From Portibacter lacus (lineage in GTDB: Bacteria; Bacteroidota; Bacteroidia; Chitinophagales; Saprospiraceae), in the NCBI RefSeq assembly GCF_021533215.1, contig NZ_JAJNKA010000014.1:62001-126000 (forward strand): DNA of 64,000 bases, given 5' to 3'. Below are positions 1 through 9,684 of the stretch, piece by piece; position 1 is the first letter of the stretch, and every line of letters starts with the position of its first letter. Position numbers and translations under genes: made by a program. The notes under the pieces are model-generated. The model searched no databases. It worked only from the letters and a program-made list of their open reading frames with translations, and was not told where the DNA came from.

Positions 1-214
1 CTAATCTAGGTATTGGCTTTAATTTACCAGCTAATTGCTGAGCGAGTTTTATACCGCTTCCTACACAGACAATGTCCATATCTTTCGATGGACGGTTTAA
101 TAAGCGATCTCTCACATATCCACCTACGACATATGTAGGGTAACCTAATTCTTCTGCACAATCTCCGATCAATTCGAAAATTTTCCTTTCGTATTTCTGA
201 ATTCTAAATATCAT
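1..214 (-). CDS. cca: CCA tRNA nucleotidyltransferase, N-terminal part (runs off window)
   Basis: Only the first 71 codons are in the window. The translation carries the class II nucleotidyltransferase head signature: VVGGYVRDRLLNR, followed by a KDMDIV stretch holding the metal-binding Asp pair, then VGSGIKLAQQLAGKL. This is the beginning of CCA-adding enzymes/poly(A) polymerases; in Bacteroidota the single copy is normally the CCA-adding enzyme, which builds or repairs the 3' CCA of tRNAs. The ATG (214-212) overlaps the TGA stop of the upstream dihydrouridine synthase gene as ATGA, so the two tRNA-maturation genes are probably translationally coupled. The tRNA-Lys at 61956 has no encoded CCA, so such an enzyme is needed. 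The HD and RNA-binding domains lie outside the window, so poly(A) polymerase cannot be formally excluded. Confidence 0.85.
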   Translation of the reverse strand, partial: MIFRIQKYERKIFELIGDCAEELGYPTYVVGGYVRDRLLNRPSKDMDIVCVGSGIKLAQQLAGKLKPIPRL

Positions 215-1203
215 ACGGTTACATGATCTGCATAGCGCTCTCTAATCGTTTCTAATGTGTCTTCTAGCTCATTTATATCATGTGAAGTCACCAGAACTGC
301 TCGAAAAGGCTTAATATGTGGATAACCTCTAAAATAATTTGTATAATGTCTTCTCATTTCTAGGATTCCTAAAACTTCTCCCTTCCATTCAAGACTTTTC
401 TTCAAGTGTTGTTTTGCAGCATCTACTCTTTCATCTATAGTAGGTGGTGCGAGTTCTTCACCTGTTTTAAAGTAATGCTTAATTTCTCTAAATATCCATG
501 GATTGCCAATGCTTGCTCTTCCGATCATGATTCCGTCCACACCATATCTATTCTTATATTCTAAGGCTTTAGGCCCAGAATCTATGTCCCCATTACCGAA
601 AATCGGGATATGTACTCTTGGATTCTCTTTGATTTTACCAATCAGAGACCAGTCAGCCTCTCCTTTGTACATTTGTTTTCTAGTCCTTCCGTGGATCGAT
701 AACGCTTTAATCCCCACATCTTGCAGTCTTTCTGCAACCTCTTCTATAAACTTTGTATTATCATCCCATCCAAGTCTTGTCTTCACGGTCACGGGAAGAT
801 TCGTACTTTTCACAATATGATCTGTGAGCTTAACCATCTTGTCGATGTCTTGCAGAATTCCAGCTCCAGCCATCTTACAGGTTACCTTTTTCACTGGGCA
901 ACCGAAATTGATATCTAGTAATTCTGGTTCAGCTTCTTCTACGATTGCCGCAGCGCGAGCCATAGAATCTAATTCCGCTCCGAAGATCTGAATACCGATA
1001 GGCCTTTCATCATCATAGATGTCCAGTTTCTGGACACTTTTAGTAGCATCCCGGATAAGACCTTCCACAGAGATGAACTCTGTATACATCATATCACAAC
1101 CTTGTTGCTTGCACAACGCGCGAAAAGGAGGATCGCTTACATCCTCCATCGGAGCAAGTAATAATGGGAATTCTCCTAGCTCTGTTTTACCTATTTTGAC
1201 CAA
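211..1203 (-). CDS. dusB: tRNA-dihydrouridine synthase (DusB-like)
   Basis: FMN/NADPH-dependent enzyme that reduces specific uridines in the tRNA D-loop to dihydrouridine. Visible signatures are LLAPMEDVSDPPFRALC near the N terminus, the INFGCPVKKV motif with the catalytic Cys, SIHGRTRKQMYKG, and the flavin-phosphate region GNGDI ... DGIMIGRASIGNPWIF. The frame stays open to 1275, but family members begin at MVKIG. The sequence here is TTG-GTC-AAA-ATA-GGT, so I choose the TTG at 1203 (330 aa); the 24-residue upstream extension has no family resemblance. The stop overlaps the start of the downstream CCA-adding enzyme gene. DusB is the most common Bacteroidota paralogue, but the substrate position cannot be read from sequence alone. 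Confidence 0.9.
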   Translation of the reverse strand: MVKIGKTELGEFPLLLAPMEDVSDPPFRALCKQQGCDMMYTEFISVEGLIRDATKSVQKLDIYDDERPIGIQIFGAELDSMARAAAIVEEAEPELLDINFGCPVKKVTCKMAGAGILQDIDKMVKLTDHIVKSTNLPVTVKTRLGWDDNTKFIEEVAERLQDVGIKALSIHGRTRKQMYKGEADWSLIGKIKENPRVHIPIFGNGDIDSGPKALEYKNRYGVDGIMIGRASIGNPWIFREIKHYFKTGEELAPPTIDERVDAAKQHLKKSLEWKGEVLGILEMRRHYTNYFRGYPHIKPFRAVLVTSHDINELEDTLETIRERYADHVTV

Positions 1204-1383
1204 GTTTATTTCTTTTTGAATCCACAAAAATAAGGCTATTTTTCTAAAGTCATAGAATAACCTGCTCAATAACAAAATCTCCTATTGACATAAGTCTATA
1301 TTTTATATTTATTCAAAAAATAATATTGTCAAAATTTTTAGTTAGTCTAGTAAATCTTTATGTTTCCGTAAAATTAGCCAACT

Positions 1384-2757
1384 ATGTTTTTAGCTATTGT
1401 TCTATGTTTTATTCTTGGATATATTGCTATCGTCCTTGAACACCCTTTAAAATTAGATAAAACCGTACCTGCTCTTATTATGGGTGCTCTGTGTTGGGCA
1501 TTTCTTGCAGTAGGATTTCATAAAGGTTTAATAACTGCAATCGATACACACGAAAATCTTTGGTCTCTTGCTGGCATTACAGACCATGCAGGGGAAGCTT
1601 ATCTGCATAACGAAGAAGGTTTCGTGAATGGATTACTTCACCACTTAGGAAAAACAGCGGAAATCCTCGTTTTCTTGATTGGAGCAATGACCATCGTCGA
1701 GATTATTGATCTTCATAGAGGATTTGATATCTTAAAAGGTTGGGTAAAAACAAAAAATAAAAGAAAGCTGCTTTGGATAATCGGAGTATTAGCCTTTATC
1801 CTTTCTGCTATTATAGATAACTTAACGGCAACGATTGTTCTAGTTACTTTATTGAGAAAAATATTCCACGACAGAGAGACGAGAATATGGTATGCTTCGA
1901 TGGTCGTTATTGCTGCAAACGCAGGTGGAGCTTGGTCGCCGATCGGTGATGTAACTACAACGATGTTATGGATAGGCAAGAAAGTAAGTACACTAGGATT
2001 AATTGAATGGTTAGTTATTCCTTCTGTAATATGTTTTGTTGTACCATTCGCGATTGCGAGTTTCATGAAACCATTCAGAGGAGAAATTGTCATTCCTGAC
2101 GATCATGAAGAAGTAGACCGCTTATTAAGTAGTAAGACCATGTTATTCTTAGGTCTTGGTGCCATTGTATTTGTACCGTTTTTCAAAACATTTACCCACC
2201 TACCTCCCTATATAGGTATGATGCTTAGTATGGGAGTGGTCTGGCTAGTATCGGAATACATACACCCTGAAGAGGATTTTGACGAAGATAAAAAGATACT
2301 GTACTCAGCACACAAAGCGCTGAGTAGGATAGAAATGTCTAGTATTTTATTCTTTTTAGGAATATTAATGGCCGTAGGTGCACTTGAAACATTAGCTGTG
2401 GATGGTGTAGGAACCTTACGTTATTTAGCTGAATTGCTAGAAAATGCAATCCCGAATCAAGATATCGTGATCATGCTGTTAGGTGTCGGTTCTGCAATAA
2501 TTGATAATGTGCCACTAGTAGCCGCTTCGATGGGTATGTATGATCAACCTATGGATGCAAAATTATGGCACTTTATTGCTTATGCTGCAGGAACGGGAGG
2601 ATCTATGTTGATTATTGGATCTGCCGCTGGAGTTGCTGCGATGGGTATGGAAAAAATAGACTTTATTTGGTATGTTAAAAAGATCAGTTGGTTAGCAGCA
2701 GTCGGATTCGTAGCAGGTAGTATAGTGTTCTTAGGCCTATACAGCGTATTGCATTAA
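1384..2757 (+). CDS. nhaD: NhaD-family Na+/H+ antiporter
   Basis: Polytopic inner-membrane protein of 457 aa, the usual NhaD length, with about a dozen hydrophobic segments. It exchanges cytoplasmic Na+ (or Li+) for protons and belongs to the ion transporter superfamily. Conserved polar segments inside membrane stretches are AIIDNLTATIVLVTLLRK (about residues 140-157), AANAGGAWSPIGDVTTTMLW (about 177-196) and, in the second half, GVGSAIIDNVPLVAASMGMY plus GTGGSMLIIGSAAGVAAMG. The paired IDN motifs in each half reflect the inverted-repeat fold. It is transcribed divergently from dusB. The presence of NhaD fits a marine or alkaline habitat. No ligand-binding regulatory domain is present. Confidence 0.9.
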   Translation: MFLAIVLCFILGYIAIVLEHPLKLDKTVPALIMGALCWAFLAVGFHKGLITAIDTHENLWSLAGITDHAGEAYLHNEEGFVNGLLHHLGKTAEILVFLIGAMTIVEIIDLHRGFDILKGWVKTKNKRKLLWIIGVLAFILSAIIDNLTATIVLVTLLRKIFHDRETRIWYASMVVIAANAGGAWSPIGDVTTTMLWIGKKVSTLGLIEWLVIPSVICFVVPFAIASFMKPFRGEIVIPDDHEEVDRLLSSKTMLFLGLGAIVFVPFFKTFTHLPPYIGMMLSMGVVWLVSEYIHPEEDFDEDKKILYSAHKALSRIEMSSILFFLGILMAVGALETLAVDGVGTLRYLAELLENAIPNQDIVIMLLGVGSAIIDNVPLVAASMGMYDQPMDAKLWHFIAYAAGTGGSMLIIGSAAGVAAMGMEKIDFIWYVKKISWLAAVGFVAGSIVFLGLYSVLH

Positions 2758-2796
2758 GATGATTTAAAATCATTCCACTACATAAATAAATCAAGT

Positions 2797-5700
2797 ATGA
2801 AAGCCATCATTTCTTATGCACTAAGCGTAATGCTTTTGATATTCTTCAATGTCAATTCTTCTTACGGTCAGAACGAACAAGAATCAATTTTAAAGTCGGT
2901 AGAATATCGATTATTAGGACCTTTTAGAGGGGGAAGATCTTGTGCTGTTGTTGGTGTACAAAGAAAAGATAACCTTTTTTACTTCGGAAGTACTGGAGGT
3001 GGAGTATGGAAAACAATGGATGGTGGAAGGTCATGGGATAATATATCAGATGGCTTTTTCGGTGGAAGTATCGGCGCCATTGCCGTTGCGGAATCTGATG
3101 ATAATGTGATCTATGTCGGTGGAGGAGAAAAGACGGTTCGAGGTAATGTTTCTTATGGTTATGGCATGTGGAAGTCTGAAAACGCTGGAGAAACGTGGTC
3201 CCACATTGGCTTAGACGATTCTCGTCATATCAGCCGGATAAGGATTCATCCTGAAAATTCAGAGATTGTATTTGCTGCAGTGATGGGAGATTTATATAAG
3301 GATTCTGAAGAACGCGGAGTTTATAAAAGCACAGATGGAGGTAAAACATGGAAAAAAACACTTTTTGCCAATGCTTCTTCTGGAGCAGTAGATCTAATTA
3401 TCGATCCTCATAATTCCAGAGTGCTATATGCTTCCACTTGGACTATCAGAAGAACTCCTTATTCCCTAGAAAGCGGTGGAGAAGGATCTGCTATATGGAA
3501 AAGTACTGATAGTGGGGAAACTTGGGAAAATATCTCAGAAAATGAAGGATTACCTGAGGGCGTATGGGGAATATCGGGCATTACTGTTTCACCTGTAAAG
3601 CGAAATAGGATTTATGCATTAATAGAAAATAAAGATGGTGGAGTATATAGATCCGATGATGGTGGAAAAACCTGGACTAAGACCAATGATGATAGAAGTT
3701 TAAGACAGCGGGCTTGGTATTATACACGAATCTACGCTGATACACAAGATGAAGATGGACTTTTCGTGGTCAATGTATCTTATCACAAATCAAAAGATGC
3801 AGGAAAATCATTTAAATCTTACGGTGCACCACATGGTGATCACCACGACCTATGGATCGATCCATCGAATAATAAACGTATGATTATTGCAGATGATGGT
3901 GGGGCACAAGTAAGTTTCGATGGTGGAGAGACTTGGAGTACTTATCATAATCAACCTACTGCTCAGTTTTATAGAGTAACTACTGATAATCATTTCCCAT
4001 ATCGCATATATGCTGCACAGCAAGATAATAGCACTGTAAGGATATCTCATCGTACAGACGGTAGAAGCATCGGCGAATCAGACTGGGAATCGACAGCAGG
4101 TGGTGAATCTGCGCATATTGCAGTTGACCCTAAAGATGATGAAATCGTATACGGTGGAAGTTATGGCGGATTTCTTACCAGAGTAAATCACAGAACAGGA
4201 TCTAGAAGAGGGATCAATGTCTGGCCTGACAACCCAATGGGCTATGGTGCAGAAGGAATGAAATATCGATTCCAGTGGAACTTCCCTATATTCTTTTCTA
4301 AACATAATCCTAATAAATTATATACCGCTTCTAATCACCTTCATGTAACAACAAATGAAGGACAATCATGGGAATTAATAAGCCCAGATTTAACAAGAAA
4401 CGATCCTGATAAATTAAAATCTTCAGGTGGACCAATTACTCAAGACAATACCAGCGTAGAATATTACTGTACCATCTTTGCAGTTGATGAATCGCCACTT
4501 AAAGAAGGAGTCATCTGGACTGGATCTGATGATGGACTTATTCACTTAACAACTGACGGCGGGGAAAACTGGAAAAATGTTACTCCTTCTAACCTACCAG
4601 AGTGGGCTATGATTAATACCATAGAACCTGATCCATTCAATGAACAAGGTTGTTATGTTGCTGCTACCTTATATAAAAAAGGAGACTACACTCCGTATAT
4701 TTATAAGACTGAAAATAACGGAAAAACATGGAAGAAAATCACTTCCGGAATTCAAGAGGACCACTTCACAAGAGTTGTAAGAGCGGATCCTAATCAAAAA
4801 GGATTATTATATGCAGGTACGGAAACAGGGATGTATATTTCATTTGATGATGGAAATTCGTGGAGTCCTTTCCAGCAGAATTTACCAATTGTTCCTATAA
4901 CAGACCTTACCATTAAGAATAACAACTTAATCGTAGCTACTCAAGGACGTAGCCTCTGGATGATCGACGACCTTAATCCTGTTTATGAATTTAAAAATTT
5001 AAACAAAGCTTCTGATCTAATTTTATTTCCACCCAAAGATGTGATTCGCATGGGAGGAGGATATTCTGATAAAGTAAAAGGCGCTGGCATTAACCATCCT
5101 AATGGAGCCATCATCAATTATTATATAAAAGATTATGATGAAAAGGATACCATCAAAATGCAATTTTCAGACGAACTTGGGAATGAAATAATTACCTATT
5201 CTAATCAAGGTAAAGAAAATAAACTCAAGGTAGAAAAAGGCGCTAATCAATTCATCTGGAACCTTTACTACCCTAATGCGGAGAAATTTAAAGGCATGAT
5301 CATGTGGGCTGCAAGCCTCAGAGGAGCTAGAGCGATACCAGGTAACTATTCTGTAAGCTTAAGCAAAAATGGAAAGACTGTTTCAGAAAAAATTACCATC
5401 ATAGCAGATCCAAGAATGGAAAGTACTGTAGATGATTTAAAAGCTCAATTTGATTTCGTGCAAGGCATCAACGATAAAATTACAGAAGCGCACCAAGTTA
5501 TTAAAGACATTCGTATCCTAAAGGAAAAGATTACTCCGTTCAAAGATAAAGAGAAGATGGATGCTGAAATTGTTGATATGGCCTCAGAAATAGATTCAAC
5601 CATTTCTAACATCGAAAAAGAGCTTTACCAAACGAAAAATAGATCAGGACAAGATCCATTAAATTACCCCATAAAACTTACAAACAAATTAGGTGCCGTG

Positions 5701-5892
5701 GCATCAACTGCAGGATTTGGAGATTTCAGACCGACTGAACAGTCCATTGCGGTGAGAGATGAATTAATTGCTAAAATAAATGTCCAGTTGGATCTCTTTT
5801 ACGATATAAGGGATAAAAAATTACCAGAACTGAATACTTTGATTCGCGAGAAAGCAGTTGATATCATATCCGTACCTGTTAAAAAAGGTTAA
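2797..5892 (+). CDS. Exported BNR/sortilin-type beta-propeller protein
   Basis: 1031-aa exported protein beginning with a signal peptide (MKAIISYALSVMLLIFFNV, cleavage near SYGQ). The body is built from propeller blades with about ten Asp-box motifs of the S-x-D-x-G-x-T-W type, for example KTMDGGRSW, KSTDGGKTW, RSDDGGKTW and SFDGGETW, as in sialidase/BNR and VPS10-sortilin propellers. The last roughly 250 residues form a separate beta domain followed by a helical, coiled-coil-like region. This layout is common in Bacteroidota proteins annotated as 'glycosyl hydrolase, BNR repeat', but no catalytic residues can be assigned, so enzymatic activity is unproven. The protein ends in VPVKKG without a T9SS sorting domain, so it is probably periplasmic or released. 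It starts 39 bp after nhaD and may be cotranscribed. Confidence 0.8.
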   Translation: MKAIISYALSVMLLIFFNVNSSYGQNEQESILKSVEYRLLGPFRGGRSCAVVGVQRKDNLFYFGSTGGGVWKTMDGGRSWDNISDGFFGGSIGAIAVAESDDNVIYVGGGEKTVRGNVSYGYGMWKSENAGETWSHIGLDDSRHISRIRIHPENSEIVFAAVMGDLYKDSEERGVYKSTDGGKTWKKTLFANASSGAVDLIIDPHNSRVLYASTWTIRRTPYSLESGGEGSAIWKSTDSGETWENISENEGLPEGVWGISGITVSPVKRNRIYALIENKDGGVYRSDDGGKTWTKTNDDRSLRQRAWYYTRIYADTQDEDGLFVVNVSYHKSKDAGKSFKSYGAPHGDHHDLWIDPSNNKRMIIADDGGAQVSFDGGETWSTYHNQPTAQFYRVTTDNHFPYRIYAAQQDNSTVRISHRTDGRSIGESDWESTAGGESAHIAVDPKDDEIVYGGSYGGFLTRVNHRTGSRRGINVWPDNPMGYGAEGMKYRFQWNFPIFFSKHNPNKLYTASNHLHVTTNEGQSWELISPDLTRNDPDKLKSSGGPITQDNTSVEYYCTIFAVDESPLKEGVIWTGSDDGLIHLTTDGGENWKNVTPSNLPEWAMINTIEPDPFNEQGCYVAATLYKKGDYTPYIYKTENNGKTWKKITSGIQEDHFTRVVRADPNQKGLLYAGTETGMYISFDDGNSWSPFQQNLPIVPITDLTIKNNNLIVATQGRSLWMIDDLNPVYEFKNLNKASDLILFPPKDVIRMGGGYSDKVKGAGINHPNGAIINYYIKDYDEKDTIKMQFSDELGNEIITYSNQGKENKLKVEKGANQFIWNLYYPNAEKFKGMIMWAASLRGARAIPGNYSVSLSKNGKTVSEKITIIADPRMESTVDDLKAQFDFVQGINDKITEAHQVIKDIRILKEKITPFKDKEKMDAEIVDMASEIDSTISNIEKELYQTKNRSGQDPLNYPIKLTNKLGAVASTAGFGDFRPTEQSIAVRDELIAKINVQLDLFYDIRDKKLPELNTLIREKAVDIISVPVKKG

Positions 5893-5905
5893 AAGGAGTT
5901 AAGTA

Positions 5906-5938
5906 TTTGAAAAAGTAGTTTTTAAATATTTATATTTA
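5906..5938 (+). promoter_or_regulatory. Candidate promoter for the DUF2853 gene
   Basis: TTTG (5906-5909) and TATATTTA (5931-5938, 7 of 8 to TAnnTTTG) are 21 bp apart, at the long end of the Bacteroidota spacing, about 40 bp before the start codon. The region is very A+T-rich, so chance matches are likely. Confidence 0.3.
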
Positions 5939-5979
5939 ATCGCATATTAATTAATTTTTGAATTTAAAATAACGTTCAA

Positions 5980-6312
5980 ATGAGTAAGTTTGATGAAAAA
6001 TTAGCTTTTTATAAAGAGCAAATGGGTAAACTTGGTATTAAAGTAGATGACCAATTGATACATGATTGCACTAAGGCGTGCGGTCCTTCTATCTACAACA
6101 AGGATGCTGAAACAGTATCTGGATCTGATCAAACAGAATTAGATAGAGTAAAGAAAAATTACTTAATCAAGAAGCTAGGATTTTCTGCTAGTGATGATTT
6201 AGATGGCATGGTGAATTATGCTGTTGAAAAAATGGGAAAAAGTAACAGAAACAAATACAGAGCGATTTTTTACTACCTTCTATCTCAGAAGTCTGGAAAA
6301 TCTCCTGCATAA
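5980..6312 (+). CDS. DUF2853 family protein
   Basis: Small soluble 110-aa protein. The core CGPSIYNKDAETVSGSDQTE followed by LDRVKKNYLIKKLG, and the end SNRNKYRAIFYYLL, match the DUF2853 family (usually 105-110 aa, all-helical, function unknown). There is no signal peptide or membrane segment. It stands alone between the propeller gene and a strong terminator at 6353, so it may be monocistronic. The family assignment is firm; the function is not known. Confidence 0.85.
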   Translation: MSKFDEKLAFYKEQMGKLGIKVDDQLIHDCTKACGPSIYNKDAETVSGSDQTELDRVKKNYLIKKLGFSASDDLDGMVNYAVEKMGKSNRNKYRAIFYYLLSQKSGKSPA

Positions 6313-6352
6313 GAATTACGTTCCATTAGGATGTAAAATGAGAACCCAATGA

Positions 6353-6382
6353 AGCTGTCACCTTGTGATGGCTTTTTTTTTT
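6353..6382 (+). terminator. Rho-independent terminator after the DUF2853 gene
   Basis: A 9-bp stem (AGCTGTCAC pairing with GTGATGGCT, two G-U pairs) with a 3-nt loop is followed directly by a run of ten T. It lies 40 bp after the DUF2853 stop codon and points in the same direction. Confidence 0.85.
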
Positions 6383-6471
6383 GTCTATATGGAATACCCT
6401 TTGACTTCGTCTTGCAATAATTCGGATAATTGATTTTTTTCATACATCTTTAGTACGATTAAATTGCAATC

Positions 6472-8862
6472 ATGAAATTTCTACTATTCTTCGCTCTACT
6501 TACCAGTTCCTTTTTTGCAACTGCCCAAAACATAACCGCTCTATCCTTAGTGAATGCTTCTAATAATGAAGTCATTTTCGATATGAATGATGACATGACC
6601 ATCAATCTAACTGAAACTGGATCTCAATTAAATATTATCGCTACGATTGATGGTGAAGTTGGTAGTGTTCGATTTAGTTACGACTCAGATGATAATTATC
6701 AAACTGAAAATATAGCTCCATATGCTCTAGCAGGAGACAGCAATGGCAATTATAATGCATGGACGCCAGCTCTTGGAGACCACAACATTGTGGCAAGAGC
6801 TTATGCTGGATCAGGGGCAAGTGGAAATTTATTAGATTCTATCAATCTTAATTTTACGGTTGTTTCTAATGAATCAGATCCAATATTCCCTACTCATACT
6901 GGGAGTGGTGCAATTACTAAAAACGGAGAACCAAAGAAATGGCATAAACAAACCCTATCGATAGATGGACCTGCTTATTCGGAAAATTCAGCTGATGCTA
7001 ACCCTTTCCTTGATTTCAGATTAAATGTAACTTTCTCTAATGGAGAAACCTCTTACACAGTTCCAGGTTATTTTGCAGCTGATGGACGAGCTGGCGAAAG
7101 CAGTTCAGATTCTGGAAGTGTTTGGCGTGTGCACTTCACTCCAGATCTAGAAGGATTGTGGACTTATGAGTGTAATTTCGAATTTGGTAACAACATTGCA
7201 GTGTCCAATGAAACAGGACTTCCTGTAGATCCAATAGATGGATTAAGTGGCAATTTTAATATCGAACCGAATGATAAAACAGGAAGAGATCATCGCGCTC
7301 AAGGACGACTAAATGTTGTCGGAGAGCGATACCTCCAATTCCAGGAATCTGGTCAGTATTTCTTAAAGGGTGGTTCAGATGCCCCTGAAAACTTATTAGC
7401 TTATGAGGATTTCGACAACACGCCTAATCATGGTAATCGCAGAAAATCCTATTCGCCTCATGAAGTAGATTACCATGCAGGTGATCCCTCATGGCAAGAT
7501 GGGAAAGGCACAGAGCTGATAGGCGCGATCAATTATCTTTATTCTAAAGGAGTTAATGCTATATCCTTTCTAACAATGAATATTCAAGGAGATGATCAGA
7601 ACGTATTTCCTTATGTGGAGGATACTGATTTCACAAGATTCGATTGCTCTAAACTAGATCAATGGGAAGTAATATTTACGCATGCTGATTCTTTAGGTTT
7701 TTATCTACACTTTAAAACACAAGAAACAGAAAATGACCAGCTCTTAGATGGCGGAGAATTAGGAATACAGAGAAAGCTCTACTATCGAGAATTGATTGCA
7801 AGATTTGGTCATCATTTAGCCTTAAACTGGAACATGGGCGAAGAAAATACTCAGACAGACAATCAACGAAAAGATATGGCAGCTTACTTCGCGGAGAATG
7901 ATCCATATGGTCATCATGTTGTCATCCACACTTATCCTAACCAAACCGATAAAGTATACAATGAACTGCTAGGTGACCAGTCTTTATATTCAGGAATTTC
8001 TATTCAGACTAATTGGTCCAATGTTTATTCCGAAACGTCAAAATGGGTTAAGGCTTCGAACGAATCCGGCAAAATATGGGTCGTTGCGAATGATGAACAA
8101 GGTGGAGCAAACTTAGGCGTTCCTCCAGATCCTGGATATCCTGGATACGAAGGTAGCAACCCAGACTTTAACGATATTCGCAAAGAAGTTCTCTGGGGAA
8201 ATTTAATGGCTGGAGGGGCTGGTGTAGAATACTATTTCGGATACCAACAACCTGAATCAGACCTGAGCTTACAAGATTTCAGAAGTAGAGATAAAAGTTG
8301 GGAATTCGTAAACCACGCATTGACCTTTTTTAATAGTATTGAATTTTGGGAAATGCAGCCTAATAATGACTTAGTTTCTGATGGCTGGTGTATGGCGAAT
8401 CCTGGAGAACAATATCTAATCTACTTAAAGAATGGTGGTCAAACAAATATTGAATTTACTGATGATTCCATCTATAACACCTATTGGTTTAATCCAAGAA
8501 CTGGCGTCTTAAGTGAAGCAAGAGAAATTGCCGGACCAGGTATTCAAGAAATTGGTCCTCCGCCAACTGATCCAGAACAGGACTGGGCGATACTTGTCGA
8601 AAAAGTAAGGACTTCTTCAGTTGTAAAGCTAGAAAACATTGACCTAAAAATATTCCCAAACCCTTCTCATGGAATCTATCGCATCACTGGAGACTTGGAA
8701 AAATATCAACTTGCATTATCTGATGGAGTTGGCAAAAAAATCAAACAAGTTCAAGGTCAGACATTGGACATTCGAAACTTACCCGATGGCATGTACATCC
8801 TAGCTGTAAAGGAATTGAAAACTGGAAAAAAAACCTCTGTGAAGTTATTGAAAAAATATTAA
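6472..8862 (+). CDS. Exported DUF5060/TIM-barrel glycosidase-like protein with T9SS sorting domain
   Basis: 796 aa. A signal peptide (residues 1-19, ending FFATAQ) is followed by an Ig-like domain (about 25-130). Next is a DUF5060-type beta domain (about 150-265, containing VWRVHFTPDLEGLWTYEC), then a TIM-barrel-like region (about 280-600) with LNWNMGEEN around residue 450, where a glycosidase acid/base Glu would be expected. A small beta domain typical of 'putative collagen-binding' C-terminal modules follows (about 620-700). The last 75 residues form a T9SS type A sorting domain (IFPNPSHGIYRITG ... LPDGMYILAVKEL ... SVKLLKKY), which predicts export by T9SS to the surface or medium. The architecture resembles DUF5060/DUF4038 polysaccharide-degrading enzymes, but substrate and activity are inference. 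Confidence 0.75.
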   Translation: MKFLLFFALLTSSFFATAQNITALSLVNASNNEVIFDMNDDMTINLTETGSQLNIIATIDGEVGSVRFSYDSDDNYQTENIAPYALAGDSNGNYNAWTPALGDHNIVARAYAGSGASGNLLDSINLNFTVVSNESDPIFPTHTGSGAITKNGEPKKWHKQTLSIDGPAYSENSADANPFLDFRLNVTFSNGETSYTVPGYFAADGRAGESSSDSGSVWRVHFTPDLEGLWTYECNFEFGNNIAVSNETGLPVDPIDGLSGNFNIEPNDKTGRDHRAQGRLNVVGERYLQFQESGQYFLKGGSDAPENLLAYEDFDNTPNHGNRRKSYSPHEVDYHAGDPSWQDGKGTELIGAINYLYSKGVNAISFLTMNIQGDDQNVFPYVEDTDFTRFDCSKLDQWEVIFTHADSLGFYLHFKTQETENDQLLDGGELGIQRKLYYRELIARFGHHLALNWNMGEENTQTDNQRKDMAAYFAENDPYGHHVVIHTYPNQTDKVYNELLGDQSLYSGISIQTNWSNVYSETSKWVKASNESGKIWVVANDEQGGANLGVPPDPGYPGYEGSNPDFNDIRKEVLWGNLMAGGAGVEYYFGYQQPESDLSLQDFRSRDKSWEFVNHALTFFNSIEFWEMQPNNDLVSDGWCMANPGEQYLIYLKNGGQTNIEFTDDSIYNTYWFNPRTGVLSEAREIAGPGIQEIGPPPTDPEQDWAILVEKVRTSSVVKLENIDLKIFPNPSHGIYRITGDLEKYQLALSDGVGKKIKQVQGQTLDIRNLPDGMYILAVKELKTGKKTSVKLLKKY

Positions 8863-8871
8863 AACAGCTCG

Positions 8872-9585
8872 CTATCCTAATTCTAGAAACATTGCAGCAT
8901 GATCACTTAGACCCGTTAATCGTGAGTCGTGGTCATAATAACAATTGGTAACAATGGGAATTAAATCTTTACTCCCGTAGAAATGGTCATATCGATAACC
9001 ATTCCCTTGATGGCTTATCCACGAGTATTCTTCTATCTTACCATTTTTCAACCGGAATAGATCTGTAACTTCATTTTCCTCTAGCTCTAGAAGCTTCTCT
9101 TCGTACCAAAAACTATTTCCTTTCTGATCAAGTCCATTAATGCCAGAATTAAGGTCTCCGGCAATTATGGTCGGTCTATCCTTTGATAAATTATCGATCA
9201 TAAAATCAAATAATACATGCTTCTTTTTATGAGGAAGATAGCAGCCGTATAAGTCAAATGCCTTAAAGGATGCTTTGATAATATTTCCTGAATAAATGGG
9301 GTCTATATCCGCATAAATCTCACTACTAAATGGAATTTTAGAAGCAACTAAGACACTATTATCTTCAGTTTTAGAGGCGGAAACAGCCTGGTAGCGATAT
9401 CCATTTAACAATAATGAATTTCTCAGATTCAGTCCATTCAGATTGTTTCTAAATTCACTGAGCACAATTATTTTCGCACCTGTACTATTCAGATAGCTCT
9501 TTATAGCTTTCAACCTTGAGCCCCCACCCTGTCTTATATTCCATGATAAAATTCGTAACAAAATGTAAGGTTTTTTAGTATTCAA
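8872..9585 (-). CDS. Endonuclease/exonuclease/phosphatase (EEP) family protein
   Basis: 237-aa metal-dependent hydrolase of the EEP superfamily (DNase I/exonuclease III/inositol phosphatase fold). The ordered active-site motifs are present: LSWNIRQGGG at the N terminus, SEFRNN with the metal-binding Glu, GDLNSG with Asp and Asn, and SDHAAM with the terminal Asp-His pair. There is no signal peptide, so it is probably cytoplasmic, and the substrate (nucleic acid or phosphoester) cannot be told from sequence. The start is TTG at 9585; a second in-frame TTG eight codons further is also possible. It converges with the upstream DUF5060 gene with 9 bp between stops and lies about 100 bp downstream of ku in the same orientation, so it may be a loose extension of the NHEJ operon. 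Confidence 0.8.
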   Translation of the reverse strand: MNTKKPYILLRILSWNIRQGGGSRLKAIKSYLNSTGAKIIVLSEFRNNLNGLNLRNSLLLNGYRYQAVSASKTEDNSVLVASKIPFSSEIYADIDPIYSGNIIKASFKAFDLYGCYLPHKKKHVLFDFMIDNLSKDRPTIIAGDLNSGINGLDQKGNSFWYEEKLLELEENEVTDLFRLKNGKIEEYSWISHQGNGYRYDHFYGSKDLIPIVTNCYYDHDSRLTGLSDHAAMFLELG

Positions 9586-9684
9586 TGAGTGTATAAAGTT
9601 GAAAAATAATCATATTTTCCTTTTCATGCATTCTGATCATGACATCAAGGTATCATAGTATTCAGTGTCATAAAATCTTTTATT

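Noticed and set aside
503-918. Forward-strand open frames opposite dusB
   Set aside because: dusB on the reverse strand has clear family motifs over the whole stretch; the forward frames have none.
1326-1366. Possible promoter before nhaD (TTG and TATGTTTC)
   Set aside because: The spacing is 30 bp, far from the 17-21 bp expected, and the -7 box has a mismatch.
2797-5892. Sialidase annotation for the Asp-box protein
   Set aside because: Asp-boxes are structural; the Arg triad and Tyr/Glu active site of sialidases could not be identified.
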